A DNA stretch of 64,000 nucleotides from Pseudomonas sp. HS6 (GCF_023375815.1 NZ_CP067412.1:3906001-3970000); one strand, 5' to 3'; shown: positions 1 through 11,000, numbered from the stretch's first letter. Notes: generated from the sequence alone by a model not told the origin. A program made the numbers and translations.

Positions 1-2307
1 CCGACCCGCGTGCCGAACCTGCTGGTCAACGGCTCCAGCGGTATCGCCGTGGGCATGGCGACCAACATTCCGCCGCACAACCTCGGTGAAGTCATCGACG
101 GTTGCCTGGCCCTCATCGACAACCCCGAGCTGACCGTCGATGAGCTGATGCAATACATTCCCGGTCCGGACTTCCCGACCGCCGCGATCATCAACGGTCG
201 CGCCGGCATCATCGAAGCCTACCGCACCGGCCGCGGCCGCATTTACATGCGCGCCCGTTCGATCATCGAAGACATCGACAAGGTCGGTGGTCGTCAGCAG
301 ATCGTTATCACCGAGCTGCCTTACCAGCTGAACAAGGCGCGTCTGATCGAGAAGATCGCCGAGCTGGTAAAAGAGAAGAAACTCGAAGGCATCACCGAGC
401 TGCGTGACGAGTCCGACAAGGACGGTATGCGCGTCGTGATCGAGCTGCGTCGCGGCGAAGTGCCTGAGGTGATCCTCAACAACCTCTACGCCCAGACCCA
501 GCTGCAATCGGTATTCGGCATCAACATCGTTGCGCTGATCGATGGCCGTCCACGCATCCTGAACCTCAAGGATCTGCTGGAAGCCTTCGTCCGTCACCGT
601 CGCGAAGTCGTCACCCGCCGAACCGTGTTCGAACTGCGCAAGGCTCGTGAGCGTGGTCACATCCTCGAAGGTCAAGCGGTAGCCCTGTCGAACATCGACC
701 CGGTGATCGCCCTGATCAAGGCTTCGCCGACCCCGTCGGAAGCCAAGGAAGCGCTGGTCAGCACGCCGTGGGAATCCTCGGCTGTGGTTGCGATGGTTGA
801 GCGTGCCGGTGCCGATTCGTGCCGCCCGGAAAACCTCGATCCGCAATACGGTCTGCGTGAAGGCAAGTACTTCCTGTCGCCGGAACAGGCGCAAGCCATT
901 CTGGAACTGCGTCTGCACCGTCTGACCGGCCTGGAACACGAAAAACTGCTGGCCGAGTATCAAGAGATTCTCAACCAGATCGGCGAGCTGATCCGCATCC
1001 TCAACAGCGCCGTGCGCCTGATGGAAGTGATCCGCGAAGAGCTGGAAGTGATTCGCGCTGAATACGGCGACGTGCGCCGCACCGAGATTCTCGATGCGCG
1101 CCTCGACCTGACCCTGGGCGACATGATCCCGGAAGAAGAGCGCGTCGTGACCATCTCCCACGGCGGTTATGCCAAGACCCAGCCACTGGCTGCGTACCAG
1201 GCTCAGCGTCGTGGTGGTAAAGGCAAATCGGCTACCGGCGTGAAGGATGAGGACTACATCGCTCACCTGCTGGTTGCCAACAGCCACACCACGCTGTTGC
1301 TGTTCTCCAGTAAGGGCAAGGTGTACTGGCTCAAGACCTACGAGATTCCGGAAGCGTCCCGCGCCGCCCGTGGCCGTCCGCTGGTCAACCTGCTACCGCT
1401 GGATGACGGTGAATACATCACCACCATGCTGCCGGTCGATCTCGAAGCCATGAAGCGTCAGGCTGATGAAGAAGAAGCCGAAGGCGCCGAGGCTGATGTA
1501 GAAGAAATCGAAAACAGCAACGAAACCGAAGAAGAGCGCAAGGCGCGTATCAAGGCTGCCGACCGCAAGAAGGCACCGTTCATCTTCATGTCGACCGCCA
1601 ACGGTACCGTCAAGAAGACCCCGCTGGTCGCCTTCAGTCGTCAGCGCAGCGTCGGTCTGATCGCGCTGGAGCTGGACGAAGGCGACATCCTGATCTCCGC
1701 TGCCATCACCGATGGCGAGCAGGAAATCATGCTGTTCTCCGACGGCGGCAAGGTGACGCGCTTCAAGGAATCCGAAGTCCGCGCCATGGGTCGTACCGCT
1801 CGCGGTGTGCGTGGTATGCGTCTGCCGGAAGGGCAGAAGCTGATTTCCATGCTGATCCCGGAAGAAGGCAGCGAGATCCTTACGGCTTCCGAGCGCGGTT
1901 ACGGCAAGCGCACGGCGATTACCGAGTTCCCTGAATACAAGCGTGGCGGTCAGGGCGTTATCGCCATGGTCAGCAACGAGCGTAACGGCCGTCTGGTCGG
2001 CGCGGTTCAGGTGCAGGATGGTGAAGAGATCATGCTGATCTCCGACCAGGGCACGCTGGTGCGTACCCGTGTCGACGAAGTCTCCAGTCTGGGTCGTAAC
2101 ACCCAGGGCGTGACCCTGATCAAACTGGCCAAGGATGAAACTCTGGTCGGTCTGGAGCGGGTCCAGGAGCCGTCGGAAGTCGAGGGTGAAGAGTTTGAAG
2201 GTGAAGAAGGTGTCGAGCTGGAAGAAGGCGTGATCGGCGCCGAGCCGGACGATGCAGTCGACAACCTGCAGGCGGACGCCGCAGACGAAGAAGAGTCGCA
2301 AGACTAA
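1..2307 (+). CDS. gyrA: DNA gyrase subunit A, 3' part (5' end outside window)
   Basis: This is the A subunit of the A2B2 type II topoisomerase that introduces negative supercoils. The frame is open from base 1. The first residues ([14 protein letters not shown]) match a point about 160 residues into known GyrA, so the catalytic tyrosine and the quinolone-resistance region lie upstream of the window. Visible parts are the rest of the breakage-reunion core, the coiled-coil arm ([18 protein letters not shown]), the GyrA box QRRGGKG near base 1204, which is diagnostic of gyrase rather than ParC, and the beta-pinwheel C-terminal domain. Two features differ from E. coli as I recall it: an acidic insertion between the first pinwheel blades (about bases 1440-1580) and a long acidic tail. 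serC follows after 64 bases on the same strand. Confidence 0.98.
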   Translation, partial: PTRVPNLLVNGSSGIAVGMATNIPPHNLGEVIDGCLALIDNPELTVDELMQYIPGPDFPTAAIINGRAGIIEAYRTGRGRIYMRARSIIEDIDKVGGRQQIVITELPYQLNKARLIEKIAELVKEKKLEGITELRDESDKDGMRVVIELRRGEVPEVILNNLYAQTQLQSVFGINIVALIDGRPRILNLKDLLEAFVRHRREVVTRRTVFELRKARERGHILEGQAVALSNIDPVIALIKASPTPSEAKEALVSTPWESSAVVAMVERAGADSCRPENLDPQYGLREGKYFLSPEQAQAILELRLHRLTGLEHEKLLAEYQEILNQIGELIRILNSAVRLMEVIREELEVIRAEYGDVRRTEILDARLDLTLGDMIPEEERVVTISHGGYAKTQPLAAYQAQRRGGKGKSATGVKDEDYIAHLLVANSHTTLLLFSSKGKVYWLKTYEIPEASRAARGRPLVNLLPLDDGEYITTMLPVDLEAMKRQADEEEAEGAEADVEEIENSNETEEERKARIKAADRKKAPFIFMSTANGTVKKTPLVAFSRQRSVGLIALELDEGDILISAAITDGEQEIMLFSDGGKVTRFKESEVRAMGRTARGVRGMRLPEGQKLISMLIPEEGSEILTASERGYGKRTAITEFPEYKRGGQGVIAMVSNERNGRLVGAVQVQDGEEIMLISDQGTLVRTRVDEVSSLGRNTQGVTLIKLAKDETLVGLERVQEPSEVEGEEFEGEEGVELEEGVIGAEPDDAVDNLQADAADEEESQD

Positions 2308-2371
2308 CCAAATCGTAGCAGGGCAGAGTGTTTGCTCTGTCCGCTACCGTGATTGCATAGCGAGAGTGGAT

Positions 2372-3457
2372 GTGAGCAAACGAGCCTTTAACTTCTGCGC
2401 AGGTCCCGCTGCGCTGCCTGAAGCTGTCCTGTTGCGTGCCCAGTCCGAGATGCTCGACTGGCACGGCAAGGGTCTGTCGGTCATGGAAATGAGCCATCGT
2501 AGTGATGACTACGTGGCCATCGCCGAGAAAGCCGAACAGGATCTGCGCGACCTGTTGTCCATCCCCTCCAATTACAAAGTGCTGTTCCTGCAGGGCGGCG
2601 CGAGCCAGCAGTTCGCCGAGATTCCGCTGAACCTGCTGCCCGAGAACGGCACTGCCGACTATGTCGAAACCGGCATCTGGTCGAAGAAGGCCATCGAAGA
2701 AGCGCGTCGCTTCGGCAATATCAATGTTGCCGCCAGCGCCAAGCCTTATGACTACCTGAATATTCCCGGTCAGCACGAATGGAAGCTGACTCCGGGTGCG
2801 GCCTATCTGCACTATGCATCCAACGAAACCATCGGCGGCCTGCAGTTTGACTGGGTGCCCGAGGCCGGTGATGTTCCGTTGGTGGTCGATATGTCCTCCG
2901 ACATCCTTTCGCGCCCGATCGATGTGTCGCAGTACGGCCTGATCTACGCCGGTGCGCAGAAGAACATCGGCCCGAGCGGTCTGGTCGTGGTGATCGTCCG
3001 TGAAGACCTGCTGGGCCGTGCCCGCAGTTCGTGCCCGACCATGCTCGATTACAAGATCTCAGCCGACAACGGTTCGATGTACAACACCCCGGCCACCTAT
3101 TCCTGGTATCTCTCGGGCCTGGTCTTCGAGTGGTTGAAGGAGCAGGGCGGCGTCGCCGCGATGGAGCAGCGCAACAAGGCGAAGAAAGATCGCCTGTACG
3201 GCTTCATCGACAACAGCGATTTCTACACCAACCCGATCAGCATCAACGCCCGTTCCTGGATGAACGTGCCGTTCCGCCTGGCTGACGAGCGTCTGGACAA
3301 GGCGTTCCTGGCCGGCGCCGACGCTCGTGGCCTGCTCAACCTCAAGGGCCATCGTTCGGTCGGCGGGATGCGTGCCTCGATCTACAACGCCCTGGGTCTG
3401 GACGCGGTTGAGGCTCTGGTTGGTTACATGGCTGAATTCGAGAAGGAGCATTCCTGA
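2372..3457 (+). CDS. serC: Phosphoserine aminotransferase
   Basis: This PLP enzyme converts 3-phosphohydroxypyruvate and glutamate to phosphoserine, and also acts in pyridoxal phosphate synthesis. The protein begins SKRAFNFCAGPAALP, as SerC does, and the PLP lysine is about residue 197 in YAGAQKNIGPSGL. I chose the GTG at 2372 because it gives 361 residues, the usual SerC length; the frame is open further upstream, but that extension has no SerC similarity. The stop codon overlaps the pheA start (TGATG), so the two are probably translationally coupled. It is the first gene of the aromatic/serine supra-operon. Confidence 0.96.
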   Translation: MSKRAFNFCAGPAALPEAVLLRAQSEMLDWHGKGLSVMEMSHRSDDYVAIAEKAEQDLRDLLSIPSNYKVLFLQGGASQQFAEIPLNLLPENGTADYVETGIWSKKAIEEARRFGNINVAASAKPYDYLNIPGQHEWKLTPGAAYLHYASNETIGGLQFDWVPEAGDVPLVVDMSSDILSRPIDVSQYGLIYAGAQKNIGPSGLVVVIVREDLLGRARSSCPTMLDYKISADNGSMYNTPATYSWYLSGLVFEWLKEQGGVAAMEQRNKAKKDRLYGFIDNSDFYTNPISINARSWMNVPFRLADERLDKAFLAGADARGLLNLKGHRSVGGMRASIYNALGLDAVEALVGYMAEFEKEHS

Positions 3458-4551
3458 TGTCCGAGCAGGAGCTCAAGGCGCTGCGCGTTCGCATCGACAA
3501 CCTCGATGAGAAGATCCTCCAGCTGATCAGCGACCGCGCACGCTGCGCCGAAGAGGTTGCCCGGGTCAAGATGGCCAGTCTGGCCGAAGGCGAGCAGCCG
3601 GTGTTCTATCGTCCCGAGCGAGAAGCGCAGGTCCTCAAGCGTGTGATGGAGCGCAACAAGGGGCCGCTGGGCAACGAAGAGATGGCGCGGCTGTTCCGCG
3701 AAATCATGTCCTCGTGCCTCGCCCTCGAGAATCCGCTGAAAGTGGCTTATCTGGGGCCGGAAGGCACCTTCACCCAAGCAGCGGCCATGAAGCACTTCGG
3801 TCACGCGGTGATCAGCAAGCCGATGGCGGCGATCGACGAAGTGTTCCGCGAAGTGGCGGCCGGTGCGGTGAATTTTGGCGTGGTGCCGGTGGAGAACTCC
3901 ACCGAGGGCGCAGTCAACCACACCCTCGACAGCTTTCTCGAGCACGACATGGTCATCTGTGGTGAAGTCGAGCTGCGGATTCACCACCACTTGCTGGTCG
4001 GTGAAAACACCAAGACAGACAGCATCAGCCGTATCTATTCCCACGCCCAGTCGCTGGCCCAGTGCCGTAAGTGGCTGGATGCTCATTACCCGAATGTCGA
4101 GCGCGTGGCGGTTTCCAGCAACGCCGAAGCGGCCAAGCGGGTCAAGGGTGAGTGGAATTCGGCAGCGATCGCCGGTGACATGGCGGCCGGGCTGTATGGC
4201 CTGACCCGTCTGGCCGAGAAGATCGAGGACCGTCCGGACAACTCCACGCGCTTCCTGATGATCGGTAATCAGGAAGTGCCGCCGACCGGCGACGACAAGA
4301 CCTCGATCATCGTGTCCATGAGCAACAAGCCCGGCGCGCTCCATGAGCTACTGGTGCCGTTCCATGACAACGGGATCGACCTGACCCGGATCGAAACCCG
4401 TCCGTCGCGCAGCGGCAAATGGACCTACGTGTTCTTCATCGACTTCGTCGGCCATCACCGTGATCCGCTGATCAAAGGTGTGCTGGAAAAGATCAGTCAG
4501 GAAGCAGTAGCACTCAAGGTGCTGGGTTCCTACCCGAAAGCAGTTCTCTAA
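3457..4551 (+). CDS. pheA: Bifunctional chorismate mutase / prephenate dehydratase (P-protein)
   Basis: This enzyme makes phenylpyruvate from chorismate through prephenate. Residues 1 to about 90 form the AroQ-type chorismate mutase helix bundle (LKALRVRIDNLDEKILQLI). Residues of about 95-270 are the prephenate dehydratase domain, with YLGPEGTFT, NSTEGAVNHT and the catalytic-site DNSTRF. Residues of about 280-364 are the regulatory ACT domain, with PGALHELL and IETRPSR in place of the usual ESRP, where phenylalanine normally binds for feedback control. The 364-residue length is normal for Pseudomonas. It overlaps serC by one base and is followed 13 bases later by hisC. Confidence 0.97.
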   Translation: MSEQELKALRVRIDNLDEKILQLISDRARCAEEVARVKMASLAEGEQPVFYRPEREAQVLKRVMERNKGPLGNEEMARLFREIMSSCLALENPLKVAYLGPEGTFTQAAAMKHFGHAVISKPMAAIDEVFREVAAGAVNFGVVPVENSTEGAVNHTLDSFLEHDMVICGEVELRIHHHLLVGENTKTDSISRIYSHAQSLAQCRKWLDAHYPNVERVAVSSNAEAAKRVKGEWNSAAIAGDMAAGLYGLTRLAEKIEDRPDNSTRFLMIGNQEVPPTGDDKTSIIVSMSNKPGALHELLVPFHDNGIDLTRIETRPSRSGKWTYVFFIDFVGHHRDPLIKGVLEKISQEAVALKVLGSYPKAVL

Positions 4552-4564
4552 GGGGCGGTAGCAA

Positions 4565-5677
4565 ATGAGTGGCAACTTCCTCGCTCTGGCACAGCCGGGC
4601 GTGCAACAACTTTCGCCATACGTTCCGGGCAAGCCCGTGGACGAACTGGCTCGCGAACTGGATCTGGATCCGGCGAGCATCGTCAAACTGGCGAGCAACG
4701 AAAACCCGCTGGGCGCCAGCCCGAAGGCGCTGGCCGCGATTCGCGAAGCGCTGGACGAGCTGACCCGCTATCCGGACGGTAACGGTTTCGCACTGAAATC
4801 CCTGCTGGCCGAGCAGTGCCGTGTCGAGCTGAACCAGGTGACCCTGGGCAACGGCTCCAATGACATTCTCGAGCTGGTGGCGCGCGCCTACCTGGCGCCG
4901 GGCCTGAATGCGGTGTTCAGCGAGCACGCGTTCGCGGTCTACCCGATCGCGACCCAGGCGGTCGGCGCTCAGGCCAAGGTCGTTCCAGCCAAGGATTGGG
5001 GGCATGACCTGCCGGCGATGCTGGCCGCCATCGACGCAAACACCCGCGTCGTGTTCATTGCCAACCCGAACAACCCGACCGGCACCTGGTTCGGCGCCGA
5101 GGCGCTGGACGAGTTCCTGCAGGACGTGCCGGAGCACGTGCTGGTGGTGCTGGACGAGGCTTACATCGAATACGCCGAAGGCAGCGATCTGCCGGATGGT
5201 CTGGATTTCCTCGCGGCTTACCCGAACCTGCTGGTCTCGCGCACCTTCTCCAAGGCCTACGGTCTGGCGGCGCTGCGCGTTGGTTACGGCCTCTCCACTC
5301 CGGTAGTGGCGGACGTGCTGAACCGCGTACGGCAACCGTTCAACGTCAACAGCCTGGCCTTGGCCGCGGCGTGTGCGGCGCTGAAGGACGAGGAATATCT
5401 GGCGCAGAGCCGTCAGCTCAACGAGTCCGGCATGCAACAGCTGGAAGCGGGTTTCCGCGAGTTGGGCCTGAGCTGGATTCCGTCCAAGGGCAACTTTATC
5501 TGCGTCGACCTCGGTCAGGTGGCGGCTCCGGTGTTCCAGGGCCTGCTGCGCGAAGGCGTGATCGTGCGTCCGGTGGCCAACTACGGCATGCCGAACCATC
5601 TGCGGGTGACCATCGGTCTGCCGGCGGAAAACAGCCGCTTCCTCGAAGCGCTGCGCAAGGTTCTGGCTCGTGGGTGA
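4565..5677 (+). CDS. hisC: Histidinol-phosphate aminotransferase
   Basis: This fold-type I PLP aminotransferase interconverts histidinol phosphate and imidazole acetol phosphate; HisC enzymes of this locus may also act on aromatic substrates. Visible motifs are LASNENPLGASP near the N-terminus, FIANPNNPTGTW, VLDEAYIEYA, and the PLP lysine at about residue 230 in FSKAYGLAALRVGYG. An AAGGGG ribosome site precedes the ATG. Pseudomonads usually carry a second hisC in the his operon. Its place between pheA and tyrA suggests a role in phenylalanine/tyrosine transamination as well. The 3' end overlaps the GTG start proposed for tyrA-aroA. Confidence 0.94.
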   Translation: MSGNFLALAQPGVQQLSPYVPGKPVDELARELDLDPASIVKLASNENPLGASPKALAAIREALDELTRYPDGNGFALKSLLAEQCRVELNQVTLGNGSNDILELVARAYLAPGLNAVFSEHAFAVYPIATQAVGAQAKVVPAKDWGHDLPAMLAAIDANTRVVFIANPNNPTGTWFGAEALDEFLQDVPEHVLVVLDEAYIEYAEGSDLPDGLDFLAAYPNLLVSRTFSKAYGLAALRVGYGLSTPVVADVLNRVRQPFNVNSLALAAACAALKDEEYLAQSRQLNESGMQQLEAGFRELGLSWIPSKGNFICVDLGQVAAPVFQGLLREGVIVRPVANYGMPNHLRVTIGLPAENSRFLEALRKVLARG

Positions 5678-7913
5678 TGTCACTGCGCTGCAATCTGCTG
5701 CACCTATGATCGGGCGCCTGGTGGTGGTCGGTCTGGGGTTGATCGGTGGTTCGTTTGCCAAAGGCTTGCGTGAGAGCGGTCTGTGCCGCGAAGTGGTCGG
5801 GGTCGATCTCGACCCGCAATCGCGCAAGCTGGCGGTCGAGTTGGGTGTGGTGGATCGCTGCGAAGAAGACCTGGTGGCTGCCTGCCAGGGTGCGGACGTG
5901 ATCCAGTTGGCGGTGCCGATCCTGGCCATGGAAAAAGTGCTGGCCCGTCTGGCTGGCATGGATCTGGGGCAGGCGATCCTGACGGATGTCGGCAGCGCCA
6001 AGGGCAATGTGGTGCGCGCGGCGACCGAAGCGTTCGGCGGCATGCCGGCGCGTTTCGTGCCGGGTCATCCGATTGCCGGCTCCGAGCAGAGTGGGGTGGA
6101 AGCCTCCAACTCAGAGCTGTTTCGTCGTCATAAAGTGATTCTGACCCCGCTGGAGCAGACCGATCCGGCTGCGCTGGTAGTGGTTGATCGCTTGTGGCGC
6201 GAGCTCGGTGCCGACGTCGAGCACATGCAGGTCGAGCGTCACGATGAAGTGCTGGCGGCGACCAGTCATCTGCCGCACCTGCTGGCCTTCGGTCTGGTCG
6301 ATTCGCTGGCCAAACGCAATGAAAACCTTGAGATCTTCCGTTACGCTGCGGGCGGTTTTCGCGATTTCACAAGAATCGCCGGAAGCGACCCGGTCATGTG
6401 GCATGACATCTTTCTCGCCAACCGCGAGGCTGTCCTGCGCACACTCGATACATTTCGCAGCGACCTCGACGCCTTGCGCGACGCGGTCGATGCAGGGGAT
6501 GGGCACCAATTGTTGGGCGTCTTCACGCGCGCCCGGGTTGCCCGCGAGCATTTCAGTAAAATCCTGGCCCGCAGGGCCTATGTGGACGCTATGAATTCCA
6601 ACGATCTGATTTTCCTGGCTCAACCTGGTGGCCGCCTGTCCGGTCGGATTCGCGTACCAGGTGACAAATCGATTTCCCACCGTTCGATCATGCTCGGTTC
6701 CCTGGCTGAAGGCATCACCGAAGTCGAAGGCTTCCTCGAGGGCGAAGATGCCCTGGCGACCTTGCAGGCGTTCCGCGACATGGGCGTGGTCATCGAAGGT
6801 CCGCATCACGGCCGCGTGACCATTCACGGTGTCGGCCTGCATGGTCTTAAGCCTGCACCGGGCCCGATCTATCTGGGCAACTCCGGTACTTCGATGCGCC
6901 TGCTGTCCGGCCTGTTGGCCGCGCAGGACTTCGATAGCACCCTGACCGGTGATGCGTCGCTGTCCAAGCGCCCGATGAATCGCGTGGCCAACCCGCTTCG
7001 GGAAATGGGTGCCGTGATCGAAACCGCTGCCGAAGGTCGTCCGCCGATGACCATTCGTGGCGGTCACAAGCTCAAAGGCCTGACCTACACCATGCCGATG
7101 GCCAGTGCCCAAGTGAAATCCTGCCTGCTGCTGGCGGGTCTGTACGCCGAAGGCAAGACCACCGTGACCGAGCCGGCCCCGACTCGCGACCATACCGAGC
7201 GCATGCTGCGCGGCTTCGGCTATCCGGTGAGCGTCAACGGTGCCACGGCATCGGTTGAGTCCGGCGGCAAGCTGACCGCGACCCACATCGAAGTGCCGGG
7301 CGACATCTCGTCGTCGGCGTTCTTCCTGGTGGCCGCGTCGATCGCCGAAGGTTCGGAGCTGGTGCTCGAGCATGTCGGCATCAACCCGACCCGTACCGGT
7401 GTGATCGACATCCTGCGCCTGATGGGCGCCGACATCACCCTGGAAAACCAGCGTGAAGTGGGCGGCGAGCCGGTTGCAGACCTGCGCGTGCGAGCAGCTA
7501 AACTCAAGGGTATCGAGATTCCGCAAGCGCTGGTTCCATTGGCCATCGACGAATTCCCGGTGCTGTTCGTGGCGGCAGCCTGTGCCGAAGGGCGCACTGT
7601 GCTGACCGGCGCTGAAGAGCTGCGGGTCAAGGAGTCGGACCGTATCCAGGTCATGGCGGACGGTTTGCTGGCGCTGGGCGTCAAGTGCGAACCAACCCCG
7701 GATGGCATCATCATCGACGGCGGCCAGATAGGCGGCGGCGAAGTGCATGGTCATGGCGATCACCGTATCGCGATGGCTTTCAGCGTGGCCTCGCTGCGCG
7801 CCACTGCACCGATCCGCATCCATGATTGCGCCAACGTCGCGACATCGTTCCCGAACTTCCTGGCGCTGTGCGCGCAGGTCGGCATTCGTGTGGCGCAAGA
7901 GGCTCAGTCGTGA
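5670..7913 (+). CDS. aroA: Fused prephenate dehydrogenase / EPSP synthase (TyrA-AroA)
   Basis: One polypeptide carries two aromatic-pathway enzymes. Residues 1 to about 300 are a prephenate/arogenate dehydrogenase with the NAD motif [11 protein letters not shown] and [11 protein letters not shown]. From about residue 308 it is EPSP synthase, which joins shikimate 3-phosphate and [31 protein letters not shown] and SAQVK. RPMxR and SAQxK are motifs of class II EPSP synthases. The fusion is characteristic of pseudomonads. The GTG start at 5670 has an AAGG about 9 bases upstream and gives 747 residues; an ATG at 5706 would give 735 (MIGRLVVVG) and is the main alternative. The stop overlaps the cmk GTG. 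Confidence 0.95.
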   Translation: MGDVTALQSAAPMIGRLVVVGLGLIGGSFAKGLRESGLCREVVGVDLDPQSRKLAVELGVVDRCEEDLVAACQGADVIQLAVPILAMEKVLARLAGMDLGQAILTDVGSAKGNVVRAATEAFGGMPARFVPGHPIAGSEQSGVEASNSELFRRHKVILTPLEQTDPAALVVVDRLWRELGADVEHMQVERHDEVLAATSHLPHLLAFGLVDSLAKRNENLEIFRYAAGGFRDFTRIAGSDPVMWHDIFLANREAVLRTLDTFRSDLDALRDAVDAGDGHQLLGVFTRARVAREHFSKILARRAYVDAMNSNDLIFLAQPGGRLSGRIRVPGDKSISHRSIMLGSLAEGITEVEGFLEGEDALATLQAFRDMGVVIEGPHHGRVTIHGVGLHGLKPAPGPIYLGNSGTSMRLLSGLLAAQDFDSTLTGDASLSKRPMNRVANPLREMGAVIETAAEGRPPMTIRGGHKLKGLTYTMPMASAQVKSCLLLAGLYAEGKTTVTEPAPTRDHTERMLRGFGYPVSVNGATASVESGGKLTATHIEVPGDISSSAFFLVAASIAEGSELVLEHVGINPTRTGVIDILRLMGADITLENQREVGGEPVADLRVRAAKLKGIEIPQALVPLAIDEFPVLFVAAACAEGRTVLTGAEELRVKESDRIQVMADGLLALGVKCEPTPDGIIIDGGQIGGGEVHGHGDHRIAMAFSVASLRATAPIRIHDCANVATSFPNFLALCAQVGIRVAQEAQS

Positions 7914-8599
7914 ACAACATTGCACCGGTCATCACCATCGATGGGCCAAGCGGCTCGGGCAAAGGCACCGTAGCCGGGATTCTGGCCAAGCGTTTGGGCT
8001 GGAACCTGCTGGATTCCGGTGCGCTGTATCGCTTGCTGGCGTTTGCAGCGCACAACCATGGTGTCGACCTGACCAATGAAGAGCTGCTGAAGAAACTGGC
8101 CGCTCATCTGGATGTGCAATTCATCGCGGCGACCGACGGTCAGTTGCAGCGCATCATTCTGGAAGGTGACGAAGTCAGTGATGTCATCCGCACTGAAAGC
8201 GTCGGTTCCGGCGCCTCCCAGGTGGCTGCGTTACCGGCCGTACGCGAGGCGCTGCTGCAGCGCCAGCGTGCTTTCCAGGAAGCGCCGGGCCTGGTGGCCG
8301 ATGGCCGCGACATGGGAACGGTGGTATTTCCGAGCGCGCCCTTGAAGATTTTCCTGACCGCCAGTGCCGAGGAGCGGGCGCGCCGTCGATATTTGCAGTT
8401 GAAGGGCAAAGTCGAGGGTGTTAGTCTGTCGAGTCTGCTAGATGAGATCCGTGCACGCGACGAGCGTGACACCCAGCGAGCGGTGGCCCCGCTCAAGCCG
8501 GCGGCCGACGCGATACAGTTGGATTCCACGGAGTTGTCCATCGATCAGGTGCTTGAACGCATCATGAGCGAGATCGCCATTCGCGATATCGCCGGGTGA
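7910..8599 (+). CDS. cmk: Cytidylate kinase
   Basis: This enzyme phosphorylates CMP and dCMP to the diphosphates. The P-loop is [11 protein letters not shown] at the N-terminus, followed by [11 protein letters not shown] and [11 protein letters not shown], all typical of Cmk; the lid region is rich in arginine ([14 protein letters not shown]). The GTG at 7910 overlaps the tyrA-aroA stop (GTGA) and gives the standard 229 residues, so it is probably translationally coupled. The cmk-rpsA order is conserved across gammaproteobacteria. Confidence 0.96.
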   Translation: MNNIAPVITIDGPSGSGKGTVAGILAKRLGWNLLDSGALYRLLAFAAHNHGVDLTNEELLKKLAAHLDVQFIAATDGQLQRIILEGDEVSDVIRTESVGSGASQVAALPAVREALLQRQRAFQEAPGLVADGRDMGTVVFPSAPLKIFLTASAEERARRRYLQLKGKVEGVSLSSLLDEIRARDERDTQRAVAPLKPAADAIQLDSTELSIDQVLERIMSEIAIRDIAG

Positions 8600-8719
8600 C
8601 CAAGAAGGCCACAGGGGACCAGTCATAGTCCTGCGGTGCTTCTTTTTAATGAAACTAACCCACATCGTCTGGGATGTGGAGATGGGCGTACTTTTTCGCC
8701 CTAATCAACAGGAATTAAA
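8600..8719 (+). promoter_or_regulatory. Structured rpsA leader with two stem-loops
   Basis: The 120 bases between cmk and rpsA contain two clear inverted repeats: CCACATC/GATGTGG (8660-8679, 6-base loop) and GGGCG/CGCCC (8684-8701). They sit immediately before the weak AACAGGAATTAAA ribosome site. In E. coli the rpsA leader also folds into hairpins that let S1 repress its own translation. The pairing is visible here; an S1 autoregulatory role is inferred. Confidence 0.5.
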
Positions 8720-10405
8720 ATGAGCGAAAGCTTTGCGGAACTCTTTGAAGAAAGCCTAAAGACCCTGAACCTTCAGGCAGGCTCCATCATCACCGGTGTT
8801 ATCGTTGATATCGATTACCAAGCTCGCTGGGTAACCGTTCACGCTGGCCTGAAGTCCGAAGCACTGATCCCTCTGGAGCAGTTCTACAACGACGCTGGCG
8901 AACTGAACATCAACGTCGGTGACGAAGTTCACGTTGCTCTGGACTCGGTTGAAGACGGTTTCGGTGAAACCAAGCTGTCCCGTGAAAAAGCCAAGCGCGC
9001 TGAATGCTGGATCGTTCTGGAAGCAGCCTTCGCAGCTGAGGAAGTGGTCAAGGGCGTTATCAACGGTAAGGTTAAAGGCGGCTTCACTGTCGACGTTAAC
9101 GGCATCCGTGCGTTCCTGCCAGGTTCCCTGGTTGACGTCCGTCCAGTGCGCGATACCACGCACCTGGAAGGCAAAGAGCTGGAATTCAAGGTCATCAAGC
9201 TGGACCAGAAGCGCAACAACGTTGTCGTTTCCCGTCGCAGCGTCCTGGAAGCCGAGAACTCCGCCGAGCGTGAAGCTCTGCTGGAATCCCTGCAAGAAGG
9301 CCAGCAAGTCAAAGGTATCGTCAAAAACCTCACCGATTACGGCGCATTCGTCGATCTGGGTGGCGTGGACGGCCTGCTGCACATCACCGACATGGCGTGG
9401 AAGCGTATCAAGCACCCTTCCGAAATCGTCAATGTTGGCGACGAGATCGACGTCAAGGTTCTGAAGTACGATCGCGAGCGCAATCGTGTTTCCCTGGGCC
9501 TGAAGCAGCTGGGCGAAGATCCATGGGTTGCTATCAAAGCCCGTTACCCAGAAAGCACTCGCGTTACCGCTCGTGTAACCAACCTGACCGACTACGGCTG
9601 CTTCGCTGAGCTGGAAGAAGGCGTTGAAGGTCTGGTACACGTTTCGGAAATGGACTGGACCAACAAGAACATCCACCCTTCGAAAGTCGTACAAGTCGGC
9701 GACGAAGTGGAAGTTATGGTTCTGGACATCGACGAAGAGCGTCGTCGTATCTCCCTGGGCATCAAACAGTGCAAGTCGAACCCGTGGGAAGACTTCTCTG
9801 GCCAGTTCAACAAGGGCGACAAAATCTCCGGCACCATCAAGTCGATCACCGATTTCGGTATCTTCATTGGTCTGGACGGCGGCATCGACGGTCTGGTTCA
9901 CCTGTCCGACATCTCCTGGAACGAAGTGGGCGAAGAAGCCGTACGTCGTTTCAAGAAGGGCGACGAGCTGGACACCGTTATCCTGTCGGTTGACCCAGAG
10001 CGCGAGCGTATCTCCCTGGGTATCAAGCAACTGGAAAGCGATCCGTTCTCCGAGTACGTCTCGGTTAACGACAAAGGCGCAATCGTTACTGGCACCGTGA
10101 AAGAAGTTGACGCCAAAGGCGCCATCATCGTTCTGGCCGACGATATCGAAGCGACTCTGAAAGCCTCCGAAATCAGCCGTGACCGCGTTGAAGACGCGCG
10201 CAACGTTCTGAAAGAAGGCCAGCAAGTAGAAGCCAAGATCATCAGCGTTGATCGTAAGAGCCGCGTAATTCAGCTGTCGATCAAATCGAAAGACGATGCT
10301 GAAGAGAAAGAAGCCATCCAGAGCCTGAAAGCAGCTCCGGAAGGTGAAGCAGCTGACACCACCATGGCGGCACTGCTGCGTCAAGCAATGGCCAAACAGA
10401 ACTGA
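8720..10405 (+). CDS. rpsA: 30S ribosomal protein S1
   Basis: S1 is the mRNA-unfolding protein of the small ribosomal subunit. The 561-residue product has six S1-type OB-fold repeats, the later four marked by recurring phrases such as GxVxxxTDYGx[22 protein letters not shown] and [10 protein letters not shown] with SLGLKQ/SLGIKQ at repeat ends. The gene starts [13 protein letters not shown], the standard S1 N-terminus. Codon use is strongly biased, as expected for a highly expressed gene. It is followed by a strong Rho-independent terminator. Confidence 0.99.
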   Translation: MSESFAELFEESLKTLNLQAGSIITGVIVDIDYQARWVTVHAGLKSEALIPLEQFYNDAGELNINVGDEVHVALDSVEDGFGETKLSREKAKRAECWIVLEAAFAAEEVVKGVINGKVKGGFTVDVNGIRAFLPGSLVDVRPVRDTTHLEGKELEFKVIKLDQKRNNVVVSRRSVLEAENSAEREALLESLQEGQQVKGIVKNLTDYGAFVDLGGVDGLLHITDMAWKRIKHPSEIVNVGDEIDVKVLKYDRERNRVSLGLKQLGEDPWVAIKARYPESTRVTARVTNLTDYGCFAELEEGVEGLVHVSEMDWTNKNIHPSKVVQVGDEVEVMVLDIDEERRRISLGIKQCKSNPWEDFSGQFNKGDKISGTIKSITDFGIFIGLDGGIDGLVHLSDISWNEVGEEAVRRFKKGDELDTVILSVDPERERISLGIKQLESDPFSEYVSVNDKGAIVTGTVKEVDAKGAIIVLADDIEATLKASEISRDRVEDARNVLKEGQQVEAKIISVDRKSRVIQLSIKSKDDAEEKEAIQSLKAAPEGEAADTTMAALLRQAMAKQN

Positions 10406-10421
10406 GTTCTGTCTGATCATT

Positions 10422-10450
10422 AAAAAGGGCGACTTCGGTCGCCCTTTTTT
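10422..10450 (+). terminator. Rho-independent terminator of rpsA
   Basis: AAAAAGGGCGAC, a TTCG tetraloop and GTCGCCC followed by a run of T form a stable hairpin just 17 bases after the rpsA stop codon. Confidence 0.93.
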
Positions 10451-10610
10451 GTGCCTGCGATTTGGTGATGCATTCGAAGGTGGAAGGGTCGATGAAACCA
10501 TTCCTTTTGTCAGGAGGTCTGTTTCTTTAATCGGATCAATCGCCTATTCGCGTCTAGGCTCAGTCTGAAGATCGTTGTAGTCGGGCATGGCGCCTGGCAT
10601 AAGGAAGTGA

Positions 10611-10889
10611 ATGAACAAGCTTATGGTCCTGTTGTGCGTGCTGGTCTTGGCGGGTTGTACCACGACTGCCAAGACGCATGCGGCGCGTGGCGTTAGCGGA
10701 ATAGAAGTTGATTGTTCGGGCCTGGGTTCCGGTTGGGACAGGTGTCAAAAGCGTGCGGCGAAGGAATGTAAAGGGGCGGGTTATAAGGTGATTACTCGTT
10801 CCGATGATGCGAAGGATGATGGCGAGTTTCCCTTTGGCTTCAACCCGGCCGGATATCTCACGCGCACCATGCTGGTTATTTGTCGATAA
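10611..10889 (+). CDS. Small predicted lipoprotein of unknown function
   Basis: The 92-residue product starts MNKLMVLLCVLVLAGCTTT, a short signal peptide with the lipobox LAGC, so Cys16 is the probable lipidated residue. The mature part is small and contains four further cysteines (DCSGLGSGWDRC, AKECKGAGY and the near-terminal VICR), which may form disulfides in the periplasm. I do not recognise a functional family. It lies alone between the rpsA terminator and ihfB on the same strand, a position where small lipoproteins are common in fluorescent pseudomonads. Confidence 0.85.
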   Translation: MNKLMVLLCVLVLAGCTTTAKTHAARGVSGIEVDCSGLGSGWDRCQKRAAKECKGAGYKVITRSDDAKDDGEFPFGFNPAGYLTRTMLVICR

Positions 10890-11000
10890 GTTCGTATTGA
10901 TCGATGTTGGGGATTTGTCGCCCTGAAAATGGTCGTTTCGACGCGTAGGAAGATATGTCAAGTGCTGGGCTGTTCAAAATCTTCCGGGCGTGCTAAAACC

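Noticed and set aside
1393..2301. 302-codon open frame on the minus strand inside gyrA
   Set aside because: It is fully antisense to gyrA, whose protein is unmistakable. Long antisense frames are common where high-GC codon bias leaves few stops; the product has no recognisable domain.
8756..10501. 581-codon open frame antisense to rpsA
   Set aside because: It mirrors the repetitive S1 domains and has no ribosome site or known motif.
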